Source: Thalassolituus sp. UBA674
GTDB taxonomy: Bacteria; Pseudomonadota; Gammaproteobacteria; Pseudomonadales; Oceanobacteraceae
DNA length: 55,717 nt
Assembly: GCA_002298335.1 (NCBI GenBank)
Contig: DBNK01000012.1
Coordinates: 579-56,295, forward strand
Direction of reading: 5' to 3'
In this document: piece by piece, positions 25,094 to 32,344 of the stretch
How the letters are laid out: each line of letters opens with the position of its first letter
Numbering within the stretch: position 1 is the stretch's first letter
The notes under the pieces: model-generated
Databases searched by the model: none
Seen by the model: the letters and a program-made list of their open reading frames with translations, nothing else
What the model was told of the DNA's origin: nothing
Program-made: the position numbers and the translations under genes

Positions 25094-27496
25094 TTGCTCA
25101 GGTTGCTGCAACGCCCTGCCGGACTCATCAGTCTGGTGCTGCTGATCGCTGGCTGTTCTACCCTCGGCTGGACGGTCATGGAAAGCGAACAGATGTTTGG
25201 TCCGGTGGAGATTACCGATCACCGTAAACCCTTTGATTCTCACGAAGCCATCACCTACCGCGAAGACATTGAACCCATGCTCAATCAGCGTTGTGTGGTG
25301 TGTCATGCCTGTTATGACGCTCCCTGCCAGCTGAAACTGAGCAGCCCGGAAGGCATTATGCGCGGGGCCAACCCGCAGAAGGTGTATCACGGTACGCGTC
25401 TGCTGGCAGCCGAGCCAACCCGTCTGGGCATTGACGCCCAGACCACCGCAGGCTGGCGTGAGAAAGGCTTTCATCCGGTGATTAACGAACGTAACCAGGA
25501 CCCACAGACGAATCTGGCCAACTCGCTGATTTATCAGGTGCTGGCACAGAAGAAAAATCACCCGCTGCCGGATAAAGCCATCCTGCCGGACGATTTTGAC
25601 CTGAGCCTTAACCGCGAGCAGATGTGTTCAACCCGCGAGAAATACGCCGATTACCTCGATGAACATCCGCTCTGGGGAATGCCCTACGCCCTGCCCGCTC
25701 TCAACGATACGGAATACCTGCGCCTGACCCAGTGGATCAAAGACGGCGCCCCGATGTCTGCACCCCGTCCGCTGCCCGATGACATTATTGAAAAAGTCGC
25801 TGACTGGGAAGCCTACCTCAACGGCGACAGTCTGAAGCAGCAGCTGGCCAGCCGTTATATGTATGAACACCTCTTCCTTGCCAGTCTGTATTTCTCCGAC
25901 CTGCCATTGTTCGTGGAGAACGCTCCGGAGACACCACCCTCGGTTTTCTTCCGCCTCGTGCGTTCGTACACACCACCGGGAGAACCCATCTCGGTGGTGG
26001 CCACGCGTCGCCCGTACGATGACCCGGGTCTCGGCGAACACGGCGTTGAGCGGATTTATTACCGCCTGCAACATGACACCGAAGTTAAGGTTGCCAAAAC
26101 CCACATGCCCTACCGTCTCAATGAGCAGCGCATGGACTGGATGAAAAGCCTGTTTAACGAACCGGATTACGAGGTCACCAAACTACCGGGTTATGACAAC
26201 AAGGTATCGTCAAACCCCTTTATCGCCTTTGATGAATTACCTGTCAGCTCACGCTACCGCTTTATGCTGGAAGAAGCCGAATACACCATCCGCGGCTTTA
26301 TCAAAGGGCCTGTCTGCCGCGGTCAGGTCGCTCTCAACGTGATTGATGACCAGTTCTGGGCGTTCTTTTCTGACCCGGAATGGCTTGATAGCCCCGGGTA
26401 TGAAGAATTCCTCAAAGATCAGAGCAAAAACCTGCACCTGCCCGGTGAAGCGGAAAGTAACGCCAACCCACTCACCAACTGGCTGAAATATTCATCATTA
26501 CATCAGAAATACCTGCAGGCGAAAAATGAAGTCCTGGTCAATATTGCCGCCGACCTGGATATTTCCACCATCTGGGATGGCGATGGCCATAACCCCAACG
26601 CCAGCCTGACCATCATGCGTCATTTTGACAGCTCCAGCGTGGTACAGGGCTTAGTCGGACAGACACCCAAAACCGTGTGGCTGGTCGATTACGGCCTGCT
26701 CGAGCGGATTCATTACCTGCTGGTTGCCGAGTTTGATGTGTTCGGCAACGTCGGCCACCAGCTGATGACCCGCCTGTACATGGATTTCCTGCGCATGGAA
26801 GGTGAGCAGAATTTCCTGACCATGCTGCCACACGATGAACGCATTAAACTGGCGGAATACTGGTACCGGGATGCTACGGATGAAGTAGATGATTATCTGG
26901 TCAACACGGAAGAAGATGCGACCATCAATCCGGGTATTGAATACCAGACGGATGATCCGAAGACCGAACTGTTGGGCATGCTCAGAGAGCGGCTTCAGGG
27001 GGCCCAGCCGCAGAAATACAGTCTGGCTCAGCACCTGACTCCGGAAATGCTGTCGATCCTCAACCAGCTCAACGAAGTCACCGGGCGCAGTGCCAATGTG
27101 ATGCCGGAACTGTCGTTTATTATGGTCGAAGATATGAATGGGGCGCAGCAGGTGTTTACCCTGATGCGGGTCAGCGGACACAGCAATCTCACCGGCCTGC
27201 TGTATGAGGAAGAAAACCGTCTGCCGGACGAAGATTACCTGACGCTGGTACCCGGTATTATCGGCACCTACCCCGGCGCATTTTTCCGCTTTTCTTCTTT
27301 CCGGGCCGACCGCTTTGTGGATGCGGTTGAGCACCTTAAGTCAGAAGACGACTATCGTGAGCTGATGGAGCGTTTCGGCGTGCGCCGCACCGATATTTCC
27401 TTCTGGCAGCACAGCGATCAGCTGCACGACTGGTTCCGCAAAAATGATCCGATGTACGCAGGTATTCTCGACTATAACCGTCTGGAAAACCGCTGA
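25094..27496 (+). CDS. cti: Fatty acid cis/trans isomerase
   Basis: Cti turns cis-unsaturated fatty acids of membrane phospholipids into the trans form, stiffening membranes quickly under solvent, heat or toxic stress. The 800-aa protein shows the cytochrome c-type haem site CVVCH (Cys67, Cys70, His71) typical of the enzyme. It continues with DAPCQLKLSSPEG. The signal sequence ends LLIAGCS with a lipobox, so Cys21 could be lipidated; the next residue (Ser) would favour the outer membrane. The frame opens with TTG at 25094, with AGGAG upstream. A strong terminator follows, and the GST gene precedes it. Confidence 0.93.
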   Translation: MLRLLQRPAGLISLVLLIAGCSTLGWTVMESEQMFGPVEITDHRKPFDSHEAITYREDIEPMLNQRCVVCHACYDAPCQLKLSSPEGIMRGANPQKVYHGTRLLAAEPTRLGIDAQTTAGWREKGFHPVINERNQDPQTNLANSLIYQVLAQKKNHPLPDKAILPDDFDLSLNREQMCSTREKYADYLDEHPLWGMPYALPALNDTEYLRLTQWIKDGAPMSAPRPLPDDIIEKVADWEAYLNGDSLKQQLASRYMYEHLFLASLYFSDLPLFVENAPETPPSVFFRLVRSYTPPGEPISVVATRRPYDDPGLGEHGVERIYYRLQHDTEVKVAKTHMPYRLNEQRMDWMKSLFNEPDYEVTKLPGYDNKVSSNPFIAFDELPVSSRYRFMLEEAEYTIRGFIKGPVCRGQVALNVIDDQFWAFFSDPEWLDSPGYEEFLKDQSKNLHLPGEAESNANPLTNWLKYSSLHQKYLQAKNEVLVNIAADLDISTIWDGDGHNPNASLTIMRHFDSSSVVQGLVGQTPKTVWLVDYGLLERIHYLLVAEFDVFGNVGHQLMTRLYMDFLRMEGEQNFLTMLPHDERIKLAEYWYRDATDEVDDYLVNTEEDATINPGIEYQTDDPKTELLGMLRERLQGAQPQKYSLAQHLTPEMLSILNQLNEVTGRSANVMPELSFIMVEDMNGAQQVFTLMRVSGHSNLTGLLYEEENRLPDEDYLTLVPGIIGTYPGAFFRFSSFRADRFVDAVEHLKSEDDYRELMERFGVRRTDISFWQHSDQLHDWFRKNDPMYAGILDYNRLENR

Positions 27497-27514
27497 CGTC
27501 TGCCCAGAACCGCA

Positions 27515-27546
27515 CAAAAAAGCCGCTCATTGAGCGGCTTTTTTTA
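27515..27546 (+). terminator. Intrinsic terminator after cti
   Basis: AAGCCGCTCA-T-TGAGCGGCTT followed by seven T residues, directly after the cti stop. The stem closes over a short centre (CATTG). It would also face the convergent YqaE gene. Confidence 0.85.
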
Positions 27547-27565
27547 TGGTGCAGAAACCCGGACT

Positions 27566-27724
27566 TTAACGGCGGGCAATCACCCAGACGGCATGAATTA
27601 TTCCGGGAATATACCCCAGAAGCGTGAGCAGGATATTCAGCCAGAATGCACCACCGATACCGACCTGAAGAAACACACCCAGAGGTGGCAAAAGTACAGA
27701 AAACAGAATACGGATCAAGTCCAT
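27566..27724 (-). CDS. YqaE/Pmp3 family membrane protein
   Basis: A 52-aa protein, too short for a 60-residue cut-off, reads MDLIRILFSVLLPPLGVFLQ, then a glycine-rich turn and a second helix, and ends HAVWVIARR. This is the two-helix Pmp3/YqaE fold, with the PPLGVFLQVG signature and the second helix LLTLLGYIPGIIHAVWV. The yeast homologue affects membrane potential; bacterial members are stress-induced with unclear function. AGGAG lies seven bases before the ATG at 27724. It is convergent to cti. Confidence 0.88.
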   Translation of the reverse strand: MDLIRILFSVLLPPLGVFLQVGIGGAFWLNILLTLLGYIPGIIHAVWVIARR

Positions 27725-27785
27725 CACATTACTCCTTTTTAACAATGAGCCTGTTTAATGGACGCGGTTAATGATTAAAAGTTCA

Positions 27786-28589
27786 TCAGGGTTTTTTACC
27801 GGCATTCTCTGCCAGGCGTTTGACCACCCGGCCCGCCGCGACGAAACCAAAGGTTCCGGTGACCATAGTCGCTGCACCAAAACCGCTGGCACAGTCCAGT
27901 CGCGTGCTGTCATCTGCAGAAAATGATTTGGTCTGACAGACCTCACCTTGTGGGGTCGGATACACCAGCTGCTCGGTGGAAAATACACAGGGTACGGAAT
28001 AATTGCGCGAGGCATTGCGTGAAAATCCGTATTCACGACGCAACAGTGAGCGCACTTTACGTGCCAGCGGATCATTGAAAGTTTTGTTCAGATCGCCGAT
28101 CTGAATCTGTGTCGGATCCGTCTGGCCGCCCGCCGCACCCGTAGTAATAATGCGGATTTTACGGCGTTTACAGTAGGCGATCAGTGCCGCTTTATTTTTC
28201 ACGCTGTCGATGCAGTCAACGACGTAATCCATGTCATCCGTGATCAGTTCACCGAGATTATTCGCCGTGATGAACGCCATGTGCGACACCACCTCACATT
28301 CCGGGTTGATACCGCGGATGCGCTCTGCCACTGCGTCGGTTTTCAGCTGACCGACGGTGCTGCCCAGAGTGTGGATCTGACGGTTGGTGTTGGAGACGCA
28401 GATATCATCCATATCAATCAGGGTGATCCGGCCAATGCCTGAGCGCGCCAGTGCTTCGGCGGCCCAGCTGCCGACGCCTCCAATGCCGATGACACATACG
28501 TGCGCAGCGTGCAGACGCTCAAGACCGGCAGCGCCATACAGGCGGCCAATACCGGCAAAACGGTCAAGATAAGCAGAAGTCAGCGACAT
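27786..28589 (-). CDS. tcdA: tRNA threonylcarbamoyladenosine dehydratase TcdA
   Basis: TcdA (CsdL) is an E1-like ATP-dependent enzyme that dehydrates t6A37 to cyclic ct6A. The adenylation domain shows the nucleotide motif IGIGGVGSWAAEALARSGIG and the segment DMDDICVSNTNRQIH. TTGAAGGQTDPTQIQIGDL and the C-terminal DCASGFGAATMVTGTFGF are also as in E. coli. I chose ATG 28589; a TTG at 28607 gives a longer form, and neither has a good ribosome binding site. A 14-base tandem array lies upstream of the gene. Confidence 0.93.
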   Translation of the reverse strand: MSLTSAYLDRFAGIGRLYGAAGLERLHAAHVCVIGIGGVGSWAAEALARSGIGRITLIDMDDICVSNTNRQIHTLGSTVGQLKTDAVAERIRGINPECEVVSHMAFITANNLGELITDDMDYVVDCIDSVKNKAALIAYCKRRKIRIITTGAAGGQTDPTQIQIGDLNKTFNDPLARKVRSLLRREYGFSRNASRNYSVPCVFSTEQLVYPTPQGEVCQTKSFSADDSTRLDCASGFGAATMVTGTFGFVAAGRVVKRLAENAGKKP

Positions 28590-28662
28590 ACGGGTACCAT
28601 CAGTCAAACTGGGCGCGAGTATACGCGTGCGGCTGGCCCTGCGGCAATTCAGCGTCCCTGCT

Positions 28663-28732
28663 GAGCCTTTCTGGCCGAGCCTTTCAGGCCGAACCTTTCA
28701 GGCGGAACCTTTAGGGCAGAACCTGCCCCCGG
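28663..28732 (+). repeat. Five-copy 14-base tandem repeat
   Basis: Consecutive units GAGCCTTTCTGGCC, GAGCCTTTCAGGCC, GAACCTTTCAGGCG, GAACCTTTAGGGCA and GAACCTGCCCCCGG lie at 28663, 28677, 28691, 28705 and 28719. They sit between tcdA and the hydroquinone reductase gene. The copies diverge in order, so the array is not recent or perfect. Adjacent units can pair GGCC with GGCC, allowing hairpins. Confidence 0.75.
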
Positions 28733-28733
28733 C

Positions 28734-29681
28734 TCAGAGATGCTCCGGCCCTACCGGTACGATACCGTTCGGATTCAGGGCTTTGATGGAATAATAACCG
28801 GCTTTGATGTGATCAATACGCACCGTATTACGGATGCCGTCCAGTGCCAGAACGCGGTGCATATACGCATGTACTCCGGGCATGGCAGACAAGGTATTGC
28901 GGTTACATTTGAAGACACCGTGATAGGCCGCATCAAAACGGACCAGAGTCACAAACAGGCGGATATCCGTCTCGGTCAGCTCATCGCCAAACAGATACAG
29001 ACGCCCGTCGGAGAAGCGTTGTTCCAGCTCATCCAGCGTCGCAAACACCCGGCTGTAAGCTTCTTCGTAAGCCAACTGGGTGGAGGCGAAACCAGCCTGA
29101 TACACACCGTTATTGAGGTTGTCGTAAATGTGCGCGTTGAGCGTATCAATCTCAGCGGCCAGTGCCTGTGGGTAAAGATCTGGCCCGGTTGCACCCAGCC
29201 CGTCGAACGCCGTATTCAGCATACGTACAATATCGGCGGATTCGTTGTTCACCAGGGTACCGGTCTTTTTGTCCCAGAGTACCGGCACGGTTGCCCGTCC
29301 GGTGTAATGGCTGTCAGCCCGGGTGTACAGCTCATGGATATAACGGGCGCCATTGAGCACATCCTCATCCGCACCGTCATGGCCGCCAAACTGCCAGCCC
29401 TGATTGGTCATCACCGGGTTTACCACGGATACACTGATCACGTCTTCCAGACCCTTGAGGGCCCGGGCCATCAGAGTGCGGGAAGCCCAGGGACAGATAT
29501 ACGCCACATACAGGTGATAGCGGTCTTTCTCGGCTTTGAATCCGGCGTCGCCGGTCGGTCCGGCACTGCCATCGGCAGTGATCCAGTGACGGAATGAGGA
29601 GGTCTGACGGATAAAGCGGCCTTCGTCGTCTTTCTTCTGTACGGGCTGCCAGTCTTCGGTCCATTGGCCATTTACAAGCAT
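28734..29681 (-). CDS. yqjG: Glutathionyl-hydroquinone reductase (YqjG/Ecm4 family)
   Basis: The family removes glutathione from glutathionyl-hydroquinones. The 315-aa protein has the Cys-containing active site YICPWASRTLMA, which follows the conserved FKAEKDRYHLYVAY. The C-terminal GST-like helical domain contains LYLFGDELTETDIRLFVTLV and RFDAAYHGVFKCNR. AAGGAG lies six bases before the ATG at 29681. It follows doxX by a 72-base gap with a small hairpin and is likely co-transcribed with it, under the divergent LysR gene. Confidence 0.93.
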   Translation of the reverse strand: MLVNGQWTEDWQPVQKKDDEGRFIRQTSSFRHWITADGSAGPTGDAGFKAEKDRYHLYVAYICPWASRTLMARALKGLEDVISVSVVNPVMTNQGWQFGGHDGADEDVLNGARYIHELYTRADSHYTGRATVPVLWDKKTGTLVNNESADIVRMLNTAFDGLGATGPDLYPQALAAEIDTLNAHIYDNLNNGVYQAGFASTQLAYEEAYSRVFATLDELEQRFSDGRLYLFGDELTETDIRLFVTLVRFDAAYHGVFKCNRNTLSAMPGVHAYMHRVLALDGIRNTVRIDHIKAGYYSIKALNPNGIVPVGPEHL

Positions 29682-29713
29682 GGTCGGCTCCTTAATGTCT
29701 TTCGTTAACGCTA

Positions 29714-29733
29714 TGCCCGGCATACGCCGGGCA
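29714..29733. repeat. Intergenic hairpin between doxX and yqjG genes
   Basis: TGCCCGGC-ATAC-GCCGGGCA forms a perfect 8-bp GC stem with a 4-base loop. There is no T-run, so it is more likely a transcript-processing or partial-stop element that lowers or separates expression of the second gene. Confidence 0.45.
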
Positions 29734-29753
29734 GTTCTGTCAGTATTCAGCGA

Positions 29754-30227
29754 TCAGTGCTGAGCCTGCAGCTTGGGAGAGTACTCGGTACCGCGGGTCA
29801 GCAGGTTATCCACAGAGTAGCTGCCAGCACCCTGAATCAGCAGTGTCAGAGACACAATCATAAGGGTCAGCGCGTATTCATACCCGTTATTGGCCATGAA
29901 CAGTCCGTTGCTGATATGCACACTGAAGATAGCAATCAACATGGTGAAGGCAGTCAGAGCGGCAGCCGGACGGGTCAGCAGGCCCAATACCAGTGCCAGA
30001 CCACCGAAGAATTCAGCAGAACCGGCCAGGAAGGCCATCAGTACGCCGGGTTCAAGACCGATGCTGGCCATCCACTGACCGGTACCTTCCAGGCCGTAGC
30101 CGCCGAAAGCACCGAACAGTTTCTGTGAGCCATGGGCGGCCAGAATCAGACCGGTAGGAACGCGCAGCACCAGAGAAGCGATGCCGGCATCAGATTTCAG
30201 AACGCGATTGATCAGTTGAGTATTCAT
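29754..30227 (-). CDS. DoxX family inner membrane protein
   Basis: The 157-aa protein has four membrane helices. LVLRVPTGLILAAHGSQKLF near residue 20 opens the typical DoxX fold, followed by FLAGSAEFFGGLALVLGLLT. DoxX members are quinone- or thiosulphate-linked membrane proteins; E. coli YqjF is a close relative in context. ACGGAGAAAGACT precedes the ATG. It is divergent from the LysR gene, and a palindrome covers its predicted -35 box. Confidence 0.88.
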   Translation of the reverse strand: MNTQLINRVLKSDAGIASLVLRVPTGLILAAHGSQKLFGAFGGYGLEGTGQWMASIGLEPGVLMAFLAGSAEFFGGLALVLGLLTRPAAALTAFTMLIAIFSVHISNGLFMANNGYEYALTLMIVSLTLLIQGAGSYSVDNLLTRGTEYSPKLQAQH

Positions 30228-30309
30228 AGTCTTTCTCCGTGATTCAGTTTGTGTTGCATTGGGTTGTTTGTCTTAACTGTGCTCAGAATACTTTCAACAG
30301 TGAGAACAA

Positions 30310-30339
30310 TTAATACGCCCATCATTGTTTTATTATCAA
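30310..30339 (-). promoter_or_regulatory. Predicted promoter of doxX-yqjG
   Basis: On the minus strand TTGATA (30339-30334), an 18-base spacer and TATTAA (30315-30310) form a sigma70-like pair. The -35 box lies within the palindrome described next. Confidence 0.45.
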
Positions 30340-30353
30340 CATTATGTTGATAA
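30333..30353. promoter_or_regulatory. Palindromic operator candidate for the LysR regulator
   Basis: TTATCAACAT and ATGTTGATAA are exact inverted arms around a single centre base. The site lies between the divergent doxX and lysR genes and overlaps the predicted doxX -35 box. Binding by the LysR protein is inference. Confidence 0.6.
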
Positions 30354-30379
30354 TTACTGAGCGACTCAGAGAGAACCCT

Positions 30380-31252
30380 ATGGACCGTATTGATGATATG
30401 CAGGCCTTTGTGACGGTAGTGCAGGAAGGCAGCTTTACCCGCGCTGCTGAACGGCTGGATACCTCGCCACAGATGATCAGCAAGCAGGTTTCACGGCTCG
30501 AAGAACGCCTCGGCGTTCGCCTGCTCAACCGCACCACCCGCCGGGTGCATCTGACCGAAGCCGGGGAAGGTTACGCGCAACGGGCAGAACACCTGCTGGA
30601 AGACTTTGCTGATCTGGAGCAGCAGCTGGGGGATTATCAGGTCCAGGCCCAGGGCCAGCTGCGCATCAGCGCCCCGGTGTCGTTTGCGACGCTGCAGCTA
30701 CCGGCGCTGCTGTGTGATTTTCAGCAGGCATTTCCGAAGATTACTGTGGATCTGCAGCTCAATGACCGTAAAGTGGACATCGTCGAGGAAGGTTTTGATG
30801 TTGCCCTGCGCATCGGTCAGCTCAAAGACTCATCCCTGGTCGCACGCTATCTGGCACCGGTCCGGCTGGTACGCTGTGCCTCACCGGCTTATCTCAGGGA
30901 GCACGGCACACCCGCGACCCTGCAGGAGCTTAAACAGCATCAGTATCTCGGCTACAGCTACGCCGAACAGAGCACCGGCACTGGCCAGGTTCTGCTGGAA
31001 AGCAATAACGGTGAAATTCTCACAGAGTGCGCCATCCGCGGCGCCGGGATTGTGCTGCAGCCGACCTTTATTTGTGGCAAGGCCATCCGTTCGGGTCAGC
31101 TGCAGGTGATTCTGGAGGGAGAAGAGCCCGAGCCGCTGGGGTTGTATGCGCTTTACGCCCACCGCAAACTGCTGGCACCGAAGGTAAGAAGTTTTATCGA
31201 ATTTATCGATGGCTATTTCGGCATCCCGCCGGTGTGGGACCGGGCGGACTGA
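30380..31252 (+). CDS. LysR-family transcriptional regulator
   Basis: The 290-aa protein starts MDRIDDMQAFVTVVQEGSF, with a winged helix-turn-helix in residues 1-60 (RAAERLDTSPQMISKQVSRL and GVRLLNRTTRRVHLTEAG). The effector-binding domain follows (about 90-290). It starts RISAPVSFATLQLPALLCDF and ends RSFIEFIDGYFG. LysR proteins usually control a divergent gene in response to a small molecule. The neighbouring doxX-yqjG pair suggests a quinone or aromatic signal, as for E. coli YhaJ, which is encoded near yqjF-yqjG. I used ATG 30380 because the family N-terminus begins there; the frame from 30344 is longer but crosses the palindrome. Confidence 0.9.
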   Translation: MDRIDDMQAFVTVVQEGSFTRAAERLDTSPQMISKQVSRLEERLGVRLLNRTTRRVHLTEAGEGYAQRAEHLLEDFADLEQQLGDYQVQAQGQLRISAPVSFATLQLPALLCDFQQAFPKITVDLQLNDRKVDIVEEGFDVALRIGQLKDSSLVARYLAPVRLVRCASPAYLREHGTPATLQELKQHQYLGYSYAEQSTGTGQVLLESNNGEILTECAIRGAGIVLQPTFICGKAIRSGQLQVILEGEEPEPLGLYALYAHRKLLAPKVRSFIEFIDGYFGIPPVWDRAD

Positions 31253-31298
31253 ACCACCATCCGCTCCCGCAACAGCCGCTCACGGGAGCAATGGAGAA

Positions 31299-32174
31299 TC
31301 AGTTTTCCACTGGCATCAGCGGCGCCATTTCAACCACAGTATGGCTGTTGAGCGCCATGGTCACACCGCCCTTCTCAACCGGAATGTTGAAATTCATCGT
31401 CATGTCGATGTCACTGTAGGGCGTGTATTCCCCGGCAATGTCGTACACCATTCTGCCATCACCTTTGGCCGTGACAGTGACCAGAGACTCCTGAATCTCC
31501 ATCGACATCTGCATGTCCATCCCGATTCCGAAATTCCCCAGACCGTTTTCGATGCTGTTAAGGGTGTAATACATGATGATCTCAATCTCCATATTACCCA
31601 GCTCAGCCACAGGGACCGTCATCGGCAAACGCACAGGTACCGTCTGACCCAGCGCCACTTCGACGTCATCCAGCATCCCCGTACCGGTAAACTGCTCAAA
31701 CAGGCTGGCCATCATGGCTTCCATTTCCGGCGGCACGGGCTGCCCGCCTACAGAGATGAACTGCATTTCGCCATTGCTCAGAATCCTGGCTTCCATCATG
31801 GCCTGCCCGAGGTAATCGGAAAGGCCCGGCTGTTCTGTCCAGAAGCCTTCATTGACACTGACCGATGAGGTACCTGATTCAATGGTCATACTCACCAGAA
31901 AACTGCCGTCCGCATCCACAGCAGAAGTTTCGAGACGGGACACCTGCTCGGCTTTCTGCTGGATGTGCATGGGGAACTGCTGATTTTCATCATTGCGTGG
32001 CAGGTGCCCTGCCTTGCTGGCATCCATCACCATGTCATTCACCGAGGTCTGCGAAAGACGGAAGGCCGTATCCGGGCTGAGGCTCATTTTCAGCAGAACC
32101 GTATCCTGCGCAGATACCGGCAGTGACAGTAAAGCAGCGGTCAGCAACAGACCGCGGGAAAGAACGGAAAACAT
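31299..32174 (-). CDS. Hypothetical secreted or periplasmic protein
   Basis: I do not recognise a domain firmly; the pattern resembles DUF6263-type lipoprotein families. The 291-aa protein has a signal peptide (LSRGLLLTAALLSLPVSA) and then mostly extended strands. Short methionine-rich segments (EMEAMMASLFEQFTGTGML, GMDMQMSMEIQ) and a pattern of repeated TVPV are notable. It ends MAPLMPVEN. AAGGAATTGCT precedes the ATG at 32174. It is convergent to the LysR gene with about 46 bases between and stands alone on its strand. Confidence 0.65.
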   Translation of the reverse strand: MFSVLSRGLLLTAALLSLPVSAQDTVLLKMSLSPDTAFRLSQTSVNDMVMDASKAGHLPRNDENQQFPMHIQQKAEQVSRLETSAVDADGSFLVSMTIESGTSSVSVNEGFWTEQPGLSDYLGQAMMEARILSNGEMQFISVGGQPVPPEMEAMMASLFEQFTGTGMLDDVEVALGQTVPVRLPMTVPVAELGNMEIEIIMYYTLNSIENGLGNFGIGMDMQMSMEIQESLVTVTAKGDGRMVYDIAGEYTPYSDIDMTMNFNIPVEKGGVTMALNSHTVVEMAPLMPVEN

Positions 32175-32302
32175 AGCAATTCCTTTTGTAAAACAGTGCT
32201 TAGCACTGTTGATGATATAAAGACCTAATGTAGCAGCACGGTTCCTCGCCCCCAAGCCATCAGCGACGCGGAAAGTGCCAAACAGGACCAGAGTCAGAAA
32301 AT

Positions 32303-32326
32303 AAAAAAGCCGGCACAGGGCCGGCT
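32303..32326 (-). terminator. Intrinsic terminator after the TonB receptor gene
   Basis: On the minus strand AGCCGGC-CCTGT-GCCGGCT is followed by TTTTT, about 19 bases past the receptor stop codon. Confidence 0.85.
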
Positions 32327-32344
32327 AAACACACACAACGGAAA

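Noticed and set aside
28663..28732. The 14-base tandem array as a CRISPR or attachment site
   Set aside because: Units are contiguous with no spacers, and no integrase or cas gene is near.
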